From contig CATBDC010000010.1 of assembly GCA_949502235.1 (NCBI GenBank), positions 27,109 through 91,108 on the forward strand: a stretch of 64,000 bases of DNA. The letters run 5' to 3'. This DNA is from an uncultured Lachnospiraceae bacterium (GTDB lineage Bacteria; Bacillota; Clostridia; Lachnospirales; Lachnospiraceae). The translations under genes and the position numbers were made by a program. Below are positions 37,021-45,524 of the stretch, piece by piece (the first letter of the stretch is position 1; every line of letters starts with the position of its first letter). Under the pieces are notes generated by a model that had not been told where the DNA came from, ran no database searches, and saw only the letters and a program-made list of their open reading frames with translations.

Positions 37021-38195
37021 AACAGAAGCCCTCCTGCAATACGGTTATAAAAGGCAAGGGCAGAGCCTACACCTATTGCGATATAGACAAATACAAGCAG
37101 TGCGTCTATCATTCTGACCGTGCCTGACAGGAAATCACTGTCCGCTATCTCCCGAATGGCATTTACAAAGGCGACCCCGGGAATAAGAGGCATAATAGCG
37201 CCGGTAATCATGCCTTCCAGCCTTAAGGCCCCCTGGCTCCATATATGCATGGCCAAAACAGAGAGCACCGTCATGATCACGCCGCCCATAATATTTACAA
37301 TAATTTTAGACAGGTTAAGCTTCTTTGCAAGAAGCACCCAGCTATACAGGACACAGCCGATGACAAATACCACGGCGCTTTCCGCTATAGTCGAATTAAG
37401 AAGCATAGCAAAACAGCTACTTCCGATCCCTGCCGCCAGCACGCGGAAATATCCCGGCTTCGGCGGCATTTTATCAATCTCTGAGAGCCTTAAAAAGGCT
37501 TCCTCGATTCCCACATGTCCTGCCGATATTTCCCGTGACAAATCATTGACCTCCGCTACAATGCCAAGGTGGGATCCCGAGAGCGGAACATGCCTGATTC
37601 TTGTATAATGCTCACCTGTTCCATTCTCCGCACTGATAAAAATACCGTGGCTTAAAATAAAAGGCTCAACATCATCTACATGAAAGCGCCTGCATATGTG
37701 CCGGATAGTCTCCTCCACACGGAAAATCTCTCCCCCGTTTTTAAGAAGTATTCTCCCTGCCTCCACTGCCAGATCAACCACCCGTTTTACATCAATCTGG
37801 GTATCCAGGTGCCTTTTAAGATAAATCATATCTGTGTCTGCATCTATATGCGAATTGGTAAACCCGCATTTTTTATAAAACTCTAACCCTTTCCCAGTAT
37901 TTCCTGTTCCCGCATACATAATATCACAGGAAAAGCTGTAATGCTCGCAGATATAGTTTACCATATACTTTCCGTATCCCCGGCCCTGATATCCTTCTGC
38001 GGTAGCTATATACTTTAGCTCGCAGCTTTTATGTTTCACTGCGGCAATACAGACGGTCAGGACATCCCCGTTTTCACTTAACACAAACATATCCCCATCG
38101 TCCAGCTCTCTTTCCAGCACGTCCATACGGGGACTGGCAAGTAAAAGCAGATCCATGTAATCCCGCCTGTTTTCCCTGATTTGACTGATTTCCAT
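37017..38195 (-). CDS. GNAT acetyltransferase domain fused to a ThrE-type exporter subunit
   Basis: 392 residues. Residues 1-128 are a GNAT domain with acetyl-CoA motif A, EGYQGRGYGKYMVNYI, and a KGLEFYKKCGF motif B. Residues ~133-392 are the ThrE/DUF1212 subunit, with a soluble part VDLAVEAGRILLKNGGEIFR, then VEETIRHICRRF, followed by about five membrane helices (PLIPGVAFVNAIREI). No stop or frame change separates the halves. The fusion suggests acetylation coupled to export, or regulation of the exporter by acetyl-CoA. This is inference. Confidence 0.85.
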   Translation of the reverse strand: MEISQIRENRRDYMDLLLLASPRMDVLERELDDGDMFVLSENGDVLTVCIAAVKHKSCELKYIATAEGYQGRGYGKYMVNYICEHYSFSCDIMYAGTGNTGKGLEFYKKCGFTNSHIDADTDMIYLKRHLDTQIDVKRVVDLAVEAGRILLKNGGEIFRVEETIRHICRRFHVDDVEPFILSHGIFISAENGTGEHYTRIRHVPLSGSHLGIVAEVNDLSREISAGHVGIEEAFLRLSEIDKMPPKPGYFRVLAAGIGSSCFAMLLNSTIAESAVVFVIGCVLYSWVLLAKKLNLSKIIVNIMGGVIMTVLSVLAMHIWSQGALRLEGMITGAIMPLIPGVAFVNAIREIADSDFLSGTVRMIDALLVFVYIAIGVGSALAFYNRIAGGLLL

Positions 38196-38265
38196 TAATA
38201 CCTTATTCTCCCATAAACATTTAAACCTGTATCATTATATCACTATACACGGGAAAATAGTAGCA

Positions 38266-39255
38266 TTATTTATAGTTCATCCCGGGACGGGCTGCCACTG
38301 TGTGATCCATGTTATATAAAATCCCGTTCACACTATAGTAGGATGTGTTGCCTGGATGAACCTCTATATACATCAGATATTCCAGATTATCGAATGCTCC
38401 GGGCGCAATATACGTGATATTATCTGAAATGTATATGTCACATACAAGATCCTTTATCGCGTCAAACGCTCCCTTTTCGATTCCTTTACATTCTGAATAA
38501 GACGGAACACATAAAAGACCGTCTATCACAGTCTCTGCTTTGGCATTGCATCCGATAATATACCCTCTTTCGTCAATGAGAAATCCTTTCTCATCTTCGG
38601 CAGGCTTCATATTTTCCTTCCATCCCGCATAAAGCACCAGTGTCTCTGGCAGCGTTTCCGTCTTTTCAAAGGGCACATGGCACTCCTTATCCATATACCA
38701 TCCGTCAAATATCATGCCCTCCCTTTCCGGTACGAACAGCATATCTGCCGAAAAAGATGCCGGATCATATACACTCTCCCATATTTCCGGAATACCTCCG
38801 CTGCCGTACAGAATCACCCTCATGGCAACCGGAATCTTTTCATCCGTAACTATCATTTCCATTTCTTCTGTCTGTGTCATCTGCTCCGGGAGCGGCAAAG
38901 GCTCTCCCGCAGTTCCCCGTCCGGCAGGAGGGACTATGGCGGCAGCCTTTATATCTTCCACCTTTCCGGATATATCCGGCTTTGCCCTCATTCCGGACAG
39001 AAGTCCGGCAGCTCCTGTTTCCGGAAACACCTTTTCCTTAAATATTTCTCCAAAACCGTCTTTCACGCCTTCCATGCGGACACTGGATAAAGCCGTCTCC
39101 TCCTCCTGATGCTTTATCCGGTAAGCCTCACTATAATTGTGTGCCGCTATTCCCAATATCAGAAGGAAACCTGCAATAGTCAGACTTCTGAAAATAGCTC
39201 TCCTTAAAAACTCTTCACTGCCAAATGGTCTCCATGCTCTTAGAACTGTTTCCAT
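38266..39255 (-). CDS. Anchored surface protein with InlB-type repeat and LRR_5-like end
   Basis: 329 residues from ATG 39255 (AAAGGAG 8 nt upstream). It has one N-terminal membrane helix (AIFRSLTIAGFLLILGIAAH), a Pro/Glu spacer, and an InlB B-repeat/Listeria-Bacteroides repeat (MLFVPEREGMIFDGWYMDKE, then VLYAGW). The end resembles BspA-type leucine-rich repeats (GIEKGAFDAI, ITYIAPGAFDNLEYL, VHPGNTSYYSVNGILYN). Probably extracellular and binding. It is short for such proteins, with no LPXTG, so the N-terminal helix is the anchor. Confidence 0.75.
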   Translation of the reverse strand: METVLRAWRPFGSEEFLRRAIFRSLTIAGFLLILGIAAHNYSEAYRIKHQEEETALSSVRMEGVKDGFGEIFKEKVFPETGAAGLLSGMRAKPDISGKVEDIKAAAIVPPAGRGTAGEPLPLPEQMTQTEEMEMIVTDEKIPVAMRVILYGSGGIPEIWESVYDPASFSADMLFVPEREGMIFDGWYMDKECHVPFEKTETLPETLVLYAGWKENMKPAEDEKGFLIDERGYIIGCNAKAETVIDGLLCVPSYSECKGIEKGAFDAIKDLVCDIYISDNITYIAPGAFDNLEYLMYIEVHPGNTSYYSVNGILYNMDHTVAARPGMNYK

Positions 39256-39305
39256 AAAAAGCTCTCCTTTTTCTTTTATTATAAGTTCCAAAGCGATCCT
39301 TTTCA

Positions 39306-39346
39306 CAAAAAGAATGTGGCGTAACAGCACACAGGCTGCAACGCCA
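39306..39346 (-). terminator. Terminator of the glycine reductase operon
   Basis: On the minus strand after grdD: stem GTGGCG / CGCCAC (39316-39346) extended by GCAGC / GCTGT, then ATTCTTTTT. Confidence 0.75.
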
Positions 39347-39384
39347 CTACTTAAGAGTTTTTATTCACATAATCTGAACAGTTC

Positions 39385-40539
39385 CTAATTTACATAACCG
39401 GCCTTCTTAAGTTCCTCCTCTGCCTTGGCAAGATTTGCCTCTGACACACGGACAATCGGGCCTGTACAGCCCATTCCGCTCTCTGCATAGATATTAATCT
39501 TCCAGAGTGCCTTTACTGCGTCCTCTAAGTCCATGACCTCGATTCCTGCAATCTGAGCCGTTACGATTTCCTTCGGAGGCTCCTTTACCTCTTCGGCTGC
39601 TCCTGCCGGCTTCTGGGAAGCCTTAAGTGCATCAAGAATTTCCTTAAGACCTGCCTTCTTCGCTGCCGCAAACTCTTCCTTTGCAACCTCAAATACTTTG
39701 CCCTTTACGAGCTGTCCTGCATAACGGATCGCATTTGCAATAACCGGAGCGCCGCTGGCACGGGATACGATCATGACTAACTGCTCATAGCCCTCGCCGA
39801 TTCCCGGGCCGTAGCCAAAGCCTGTAGCCTCAAAGCTTCCGCCTGTGTTAAAGGAGGATAACATCTTCACCAGTATATTTCCGGTAAGGGAATCTGTTAC
39901 CATGATATCCGGAGATGCCTGCAAAACATCATTTCCTCTCATGACACATCCGCCGTCTGCTCTTCCAGACTCTGCGAAAGCAATATCATACCCCTTATCC
40001 TGAAGCTGTTTTAATGCTTTTTCTGTCTGACGGGCACCGTCAACATTCAGGATTCCTACTGTTGGATGGGCATTTCCGCATGCCTTTGCAGTAATAATTC
40101 CATAGATTGCATTTTTAATCATGCCCTCGATACGGTCTGTGCTGGAGGTTCCGGTTGTATTTGCAATGAACATCTCCTTTGCCGTTGCCGGGGTCACGCA
40201 GCGTCCTACTGTAGATACGCCGATAGGGAAGGGGAAGTGCATGGTTACTGCAGCGTCAACCTCGCCGTTTTTCAGCATCTCCTCCATACGGTCATGGCCT
40301 TCCTCGTCATTTGCCACCTTAATTGTGGTAACACCCTCTGCCTCTAAGGTCCCGATGTAATATACATCGATCCCGTCTTTTGCCGCCTCTACGGCCGCCT
40401 TCATGGAATTTTCCTCTCCATGCTCGCTGCCCATACCTGTTAGAGCTACCTTCGGCCTCTTTCCAAAGCTTCCTGTCTCAAGGCCTACAGCCATCTCCAT
40501 AAAGGTATCGGCAATCATTTTCTCAATATTATTTGCCAT
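39385..40539 (-). CDS. grdD: Glycine reductase complex component C, subunit GrdD
   Basis: 384 residues. It forms protein C with GrdC and releases acetyl phosphate from the carboxymethyl-selenol/thioester intermediate. It has the phosphate-acyltransferase (PlsX-like) fold characteristic of GrdD: PKVALTGMGSEHGEENSMKA, TMHFPFPIGVSTVGRCVTPA, MVTDSLTGNILVKMLSSF. The C-terminal part (INIYAESGMGCTGPIV) carries a cysteine typical of GrdD. Last gene of the operon, 14 nt after grdC. Confidence 0.95.
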   Translation of the reverse strand: MANNIEKMIADTFMEMAVGLETGSFGKRPKVALTGMGSEHGEENSMKAAVEAAKDGIDVYYIGTLEAEGVTTIKVANDEEGHDRMEEMLKNGEVDAAVTMHFPFPIGVSTVGRCVTPATAKEMFIANTTGTSSTDRIEGMIKNAIYGIITAKACGNAHPTVGILNVDGARQTEKALKQLQDKGYDIAFAESGRADGGCVMRGNDVLQASPDIMVTDSLTGNILVKMLSSFNTGGSFEATGFGYGPGIGEGYEQLVMIVSRASGAPVIANAIRYAGQLVKGKVFEVAKEEFAAAKKAGLKEILDALKASQKPAGAAEEVKEPPKEIVTAQIAGIEVMDLEDAVKALWKINIYAESGMGCTGPIVRVSEANLAKAEEELKKAGYVN

Positions 40540-40553
40540 TGTAACCGTCCCCC

Positions 40554-42092
40554 TTACTCTGCCATCAGGGAAGCAGCGAAATCTTTCATAGCCTTTGCGA
40601 TTAATCCTTTTACCTCTTCCTCTGATACACCTGCAGCCGCCTCTGCTTCTGCCTTTGTATTTCCCTGGATAACAAAGGAAACTCCATCAAACAGGTTCGT
40701 CATACGTCCAAGGAACAGACTTCCCTTACCGATGATCATTGCATTCTTAATCTTTCCTGCAAGGATATCCTCTCTTGCAAATCCAATATAAGGAACACCT
40801 GACGGGATATGGCCCTGTGTCGGAGCCCAGCCGGTAAGGCCATGGTTCGTACTGAAGGATGCAAGCTCCTTTCTGTCAAGCTCGCCGCGCTTTACTGCAA
40901 GGGCTGCAATCATCTTATAGTTTGCCATCGGCACATCGCCTGCACCTGCCGGCTTTGTAATATCCGGATTCTGCATTTCCGGTGAATATTTATCAATATC
41001 CGTAATCTTAAGTCCTGCTCTCTCAAGCGGATCAGCTACGAGGCTTCCGATAACGTTCTGGGGAGCGCTTCCTGTGCCTACTGTATGGCGTCCTAAAATG
41101 TCAAGATTAATCTCCGGGTTCACTCCGTCATTCTCGGAAAGGATGACACAGAAGCCTGCAAGACAGTCCTCTAAGATCGGAAGACCCTTCTTTACGTGAT
41201 CCTTTCCGTTCATGCCAAGCTTTGCGGTACATCCGCCTGCTGTAACGGCTACACATTTGTAAGCGCCTGACTTTACAAGAGCCGCTGCCTCTATAAGTGC
41301 GTGGGACGGTCCTGCACAGAATCCACGGCTGTCAGAGCCTGTGGCATTACTAAGGCCTGCAATCTCTGCTGCCGCCTTTGCAAAGTTTCCGCCGCCTCTC
41401 TGGTTCATATCACCGCATGCTTCCTCCGCACAGTCGATCACATACTGGATATCATCCTTATTAATTCCCGCGTTTCTTACGCCGTATAACAGGGCAAGCA
41501 CGCTTGATGCCTTGCTCATCAGGTTCTCATGCATTACGTGGGCAGACAGGTTTACGTCAATATCATGTGCTCTCTTTACACATGCTACAAGCTTTCCTGC
41601 AACATAAATCCCTTCTGCATGCTCATCCTTAACTGCCGCCTCGATCTCAGAAAGATCTACGCCATCCTCAACTCTTGCCAAAATATCCTCTGTGATAATC
41701 GGGTCAGCTGCGAATGCTTCTTTATGTGCACTTACGAATTCCTTATCTATCTTAACAACTTCAAACTGGTCACATGCCTGTACTAAGAGGATAAATTCCT
41801 CCTCCGGCATAATCTCGCCGTATTTTCCGTATCTTTCTGCGCCCTCTTTTACCTTGTCATAGTATGGGAATTCCACGCCCGCAAGGTCGTCTGGCGTTGC
41901 ATTTCCGATATATACCTGGTTCGGCCAATAGTTTACACATTCCTCATAGGAACGTAAATGTCCTTCCAGCTCCTTTAAATATTCAGACTCCGGATTAACG
42001 ATTCTCTCTGTTGTCTGAGTTGTTCCATTATATACCACCATCTGCGGTGTATGTGCCAGCACATAGCTTGCACCTCTGATTACACTGTTCAT
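40554..42092 (-). CDS. grdC: Glycine reductase complex component C, subunit GrdC
   Basis: 512 residues from ATG 42092. The ATG at 42122 lacks a ribosome site, and the family starts MNSVIRGASYVLAHTPQ. It is a thiolase/KAS III-like protein that takes the acetyl group from selenoprotein A. It has QRGGGNFAKAAAEIAGLSNA and GFCAGPSHALIEAAALVKSG (catalytic Cys) and a late FSTNHGLTGWAPTQGHIPSG. It is separated from grdA by a 138-nt gap with a hairpin. Confidence 0.95.
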   Translation of the reverse strand: MNSVIRGASYVLAHTPQMVVYNGTTQTTERIVNPESEYLKELEGHLRSYEECVNYWPNQVYIGNATPDDLAGVEFPYYDKVKEGAERYGKYGEIMPEEEFILLVQACDQFEVVKIDKEFVSAHKEAFAADPIITEDILARVEDGVDLSEIEAAVKDEHAEGIYVAGKLVACVKRAHDIDVNLSAHVMHENLMSKASSVLALLYGVRNAGINKDDIQYVIDCAEEACGDMNQRGGGNFAKAAAEIAGLSNATGSDSRGFCAGPSHALIEAAALVKSGAYKCVAVTAGGCTAKLGMNGKDHVKKGLPILEDCLAGFCVILSENDGVNPEINLDILGRHTVGTGSAPQNVIGSLVADPLERAGLKITDIDKYSPEMQNPDITKPAGAGDVPMANYKMIAALAVKRGELDRKELASFSTNHGLTGWAPTQGHIPSGVPYIGFAREDILAGKIKNAMIIGKGSLFLGRMTNLFDGVSFVIQGNTKAEAEAAAGVSEEEVKGLIAKAMKDFAASLMAE

Positions 42093-42137
42093 CGCTTTAT
42101 TTACCACCTTTCTCTTCTTCATAACGAAGGGTTCAAA

Positions 42138-42180
42138 ACAGGCAGACCCCCGGTGGGGCACCTAAGGGCCTGCCCTTTTT
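42138..42180 (-). terminator. Intercistronic hairpin between grdA and grdC
   Basis: Long stem GGGCAGGCCC / GGGGTCTGCC with an inner GGTG-CCCC-ACC hairpin. It is followed by TGTTTT on the minus strand and by T6 on the plus strand. It could cause partial termination or protect the 3' end of grdA mRNA. Confidence 0.6.
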
Positions 42181-42182
42181 TA

Positions 42183-42209
42183 GTTACTGTTCAGTCCTTG
42201 CACAGCAAC
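42183..42209. repeat. GTTACTGTTCA-type palindrome
   Basis: GTTACTGTTCA (42183-42193) and CACAGCAAC (42201-42209) form an imperfect inverted repeat between grdA and grdC, beside the hairpin at 42138-42180. Confidence 0.65.
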
Positions 42210-42230
42210 CCTTTTATTCTGTAAATATTC

Positions 42231-42704
42231 TTATAAATACTTGCAGAATTCATCTCTGATAGAGCTCATTTCGCTGACAATATCATCAACGTCAAGTACC
42301 ATCTCCATCATACTAACCTGCTCATCATAAACAGCTTCGTCGAATTCCTCTTTCATCTCTGGTTCACATACGTGATATACCGTGAGTCCAAGCTGGACCC
42401 CTGTCAATGGACCTGCGAATGTCGGGTCTCCTGCTGTTACAGTCTCTGCTGCAAGACCTGCAGCTTCACCTTCTGCTGCACCAAGAACTACTACTAAGTT
42501 CTCTGCACCATACTCGTCAGCAAAATCCTTAACCCTCTTCTGATTCTCAAGATCCATTGCGCCTGCGCTCGTTCAGACGAAACATTCCGTTGATGAAAAT
42601 ACTACTTCTGCGCCGGCAGTCTGTACGCACTCAGCGATTGCCGGTCCCGGAATTCCATCACGGTCTCCGATAATTATTGCTTTTTTCCCTTCTAAAATAG
42701 CCAT
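42231..42704 (-). CDS. grdA: Glycine reductase selenoprotein A (UGA-Sec at codon 44)
   Basis: 157 residues. The frame from ATG 42704 (AGGAG upstream) reads [20 protein letters not shown], then [18 protein letters not shown]. The TGA at 42573-42575 falls exactly at the selenocysteine of the GrdA motif CxxU. A normal annotation would call only the part after the TGA. GrdA accepts the carboxymethyl group from protein B as Se-carboxymethylselenocysteine and passes it to protein C, being re-reduced by thioredoxin. It sits between trxA and grdC. Confidence 0.97.
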
Positions 42705-42766
42705 AATTATGCTTTCTCCTTTCTATGTGGTAAAAAACATGTTTTATATGATTAAGAACTATATCC

Positions 42767-43084
42767 TTAGATATATTTCTGAATCATCGCCTCAATACTT
42801 TCCGGTGTCGCTGCCTCTTTTACTACCTCTTCGATCTTCTCTCCGTCCTTATAAATAGCCATTACAGGAAGGCCTAAGATCTTCTGGCCGATAGCCAGAC
42901 GGCGTGCCTTTGTTGTGTTAAGAGATGTGAATTTCATCTTATCTCCGTAAGTCTCGGCAAACTCATGTACCTTCGGCATAAGAGCCTGGCACGGTACACA
43001 TCCGTCACCGTAGAAGTCTACAAATACATAGCCCTCTGCCTCCAGAACCTCACTCTGGAATGTGTTCTTATCTACATCTATCAT
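42767..43084 (-). CDS. trxA: Thioredoxin of the glycine reductase system
   Basis: 105 residues from ATG 43084 (GGAGG 9 nt upstream). The active site is GCVPC in FYGDGCVPCQALMPK instead of the usual WCGPC, as in the thioredoxins of amino-acid-fermenting clostridia. The rest keeps the fold, including the cis-Pro region LGLPVMAIYKDG. It reduces protein A of glycine reductase. Its neighbours are trxB upstream and grdA downstream. Confidence 0.93.
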   Translation of the reverse strand: MIDVDKNTFQSEVLEAEGYVFVDFYGDGCVPCQALMPKVHEFAETYGDKMKFTSLNTTKARRLAIGQKILGLPVMAIYKDGEKIEEVVKEAATPESIEAMIQKYI

Positions 43085-43209
43085 TTCCATCATCCTCCTT
43101 TTTTTTATAAAGCCCCGCAAAAGGCTTTTCATAAGCGCTGCCGCTCACCGCCTGCATATATTATATGAATAAGCGCGCTTATTGTCAATATTTTTTAGAA
43201 AAAATCGCC

Positions 43210-44154
43210 TTAGAAATAGTCAGACATGCTTCTTTCTACCTGTACGGCCGCAATTGCTCCGTCAGCGGCCGCGGTTACTACCTGGCGAAGGCTCTTGATA
43301 CGCACATCTCCTGCTGCATATACGCCCGGAATATTGGTATGCATATCTTCGTCTGTCTTAATATAGCCGCGCTCGTCCATGTCAATGATTCCCTCAAAAA
43401 CCTTGGAATTCGGAATAGTTCCGATAAATCCGAAGAGGCCGAACATGCCGTCATCCTCGTCTGCAACAACCTTTGTAAGCTCGCCGGTCTTTACATTCTT
43501 TACAGTCATCTCGGAGAGAATCTCATCTCCGCCAAGCTCTTCTACTACAGAATCCCACATAAACTCAAGCTTCGGATTCTTAAATGCCTTCTCCTGAATG
43601 GATTTTGCCGCACGAAGCTCATTTCTTCTGTGGATAAGTGTTACCTTTCTTGCAAACTTTGTAAGGTACATAGCTTCCTCAACAGCAGAGTCTCCGCCGC
43701 CTACTACATATACCTCAAAGTCCTCGAAAAAGTTTGCATCACAGGTCGCACAATAGGAAACGCCCTTGCCCATATATTCAGCCTCACCCTTGCAGCCAAT
43801 TGGTCTTGCATGGGCGCCGGTCGCAATGATAACATTCTTTCCCTGATATTCAGCCTTTGCGCTCTTTAACACCTTTACATCTCCCTCAAGGGAAACCTCT
43901 GTAATCGTATCAGATACACGCTCTGCGCCGAACTTTGCAGCCTGCTCTGTCATTCTTGCAATCAAAGAAGGTCCTGACTCACCCTCTACTGTCTGTCCGG
44001 GATAGTTCTCAATCTCATCTGTGATTGCAATCTGTCCGCCGTCCTGTCCCTTCTCAATAATGAGAACAGAAAGACGGCTTCTGCCTGCGTACAGTCCTGC
44101 TGCCAAACCAGCAGGACCCGCACCCAGGACAATTACGTCATAAATTTTGCTCAT
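43210..44154 (-). CDS. trxB: Thioredoxin reductase (NADPH/ferredoxin-type flavoprotein)
   Basis: 314 residues. FAD motif GAGPAGLAAGLYAGRSRL, redox pair CATCD, NAD(P)H-binding VVGGGDSAVEEAMYLTKFA with an HRRNE that favours NADPH, and C-terminal FAD motif GVYAAGDVRIKSLRQVVTAA. It passes electrons to the neighbouring thioredoxin for glycine reductase. AAAAGGAG precedes the ATG. Confidence 0.95.
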   Translation of the reverse strand: MSKIYDVIVLGAGPAGLAAGLYAGRSRLSVLIIEKGQDGGQIAITDEIENYPGQTVEGESGPSLIARMTEQAAKFGAERVSDTITEVSLEGDVKVLKSAKAEYQGKNVIIATGAHARPIGCKGEAEYMGKGVSYCATCDANFFEDFEVYVVGGGDSAVEEAMYLTKFARKVTLIHRRNELRAAKSIQEKAFKNPKLEFMWDSVVEELGGDEILSEMTVKNVKTGELTKVVADEDDGMFGLFGFIGTIPNSKVFEGIIDMDERGYIKTDEDMHTNIPGVYAAGDVRIKSLRQVVTAAADGAIAAVQVERSMSDYF

Positions 44155-44196
44155 AACGTTAATTCTCCTTTTTTGTTAATAGTAGCATCAAGTGCT

Positions 44197-45507
44197 CTAG
44201 TCGAATATAGTCTGTCCCTCAACCTCTGTCTCAAGGGCTGTTAATGCCTTCTCAACAATCTTGCGGCGGAGAGCCTTCTCCTCATCCCTATCCAGAGCCG
44301 GATTTCCAAGAGGATGTGGAATAGCAATAGCCGGTACGATTCTGTTAGCGCCAACTGTCATGGAAATAGGAGTTACTGTACATACGTGTACAACAGGAAT
44401 TCCTGCTCTCTCTACTTCTTTTACCATCGTTGCACCGCAACGAGTACAGGTACCTCAAGTGGAGGTGAGGATTACTGCGTCAACACCATCGTTCTTAAGC
44501 TTCTTTGAGAACTCCTCAGCAAAAGCCTTTGAAGATGCTACGGCTGTACCATTACCTGTTGTTGTATAGAACAGATGATGTAATTCCCCGATTCTTCCTT
44601 CCTTCTCTAAATCACGAAGCACGTCAACCGGAAGTACGCGGTCAGAGTCTTCATTTGCATACACCGGATCGTATCCGCCGTGAGCCGTCTCATATGTCTC
44701 TTCTGTAAGATCCATAACGCCTGCGATATCATACTCGCCGTAATGTGAAGCGCTGGAGCTTTCGATATGATCCGGATTTCCCTTCGGAACAATACCGCCG
44801 GAGGTAACAAGCGCAACCTTTGCATGCGCCAGATCCTTTACTGCCGGATTCGGATCTACTCTGTCGAAATCAGGCATCGGGAACTCTGTCTCAAAGGGCT
44901 TGTCATTTAACTTCTTAATCAGCATCTTAACTGCACGAAGAGATCCTCTCTCCTTCTCGAAGAAGTTTACACGAACGCCGTTAGGAATATAGCCTTCCTC
45001 AGAAGAAGCGCCTACCTGCTCTCCTCTTCCCACCTTAACGGCTAAAGGAGCCAGCTTTTTAACTGCATCTCTCATACCTGCCGCGCTGTTCTTTGTAGAC
45101 ACGATATAAACCTTCGTCTTAAACATATCAGCGCCAGGGTTCTCTACATACATACCTGTAACAGCCGGGATACCAAGCTCTTCCTGAACTGCATCCGCGA
45201 TTGTACCGCAGGCAACTCCGTAACGTCCTGCGTTAAATGCAGGACCTGCTACGAATACATCCGGAGCCTGCTCTTTTACCATTGCAAGGATGTCTGCTTT
45301 TGCTTTGTCAAGGTTCTCATTAAAATATGAGTCACCGCAAATGATTGTAGCAACAATCTCAGCGTCCTCACCGAACTGCTGTGTAAGTGCCATACCCGGT
45401 CCAACGACCTCGCCCACGCGCAGCTCTGCCGGGTAATCTGCTTTTTCTTCTCCACCAATCTGTGCAAAGAACTGATTGATGTAATGAACAACTTTTAATT
45501 TTGCCAT
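44197..45507 (-). CDS. grdB: Glycine reductase protein B selenoprotein subunit GrdB (UGA-Sec at codon 351)
   Basis: 436 residues when the in-frame TGA at 44455-44457 is read as selenocysteine. Before it the chain reads DAVILTST, after it GTCTRCGATMVKEVERAGIP, the substrate-specific Sec site of the glycine/sarcosine/betaine reductase B subunits. It binds glycine through the pyruvoyl group on GrdE and forms the selenoether. Automated callers would split this into a 350-aa piece and a short one. 17 nt separate it from grdE. Confidence 0.97.
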
Positions 45508-45524
45508 GTTCTTATCCTCCCTTC

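Noticed and set aside
42231..42557. Separate 108-codon gene starting at an internal ATG of grdA
   Set aside because: It is the part of GrdA after Sec44. The true start is ATG 42704 with a good ribosome binding site.
44197..44427. Separate 76-codon gene downstream of grdB
   Set aside because: It is the C-terminal part of GrdB after the in-frame UGA selenocysteine codon.
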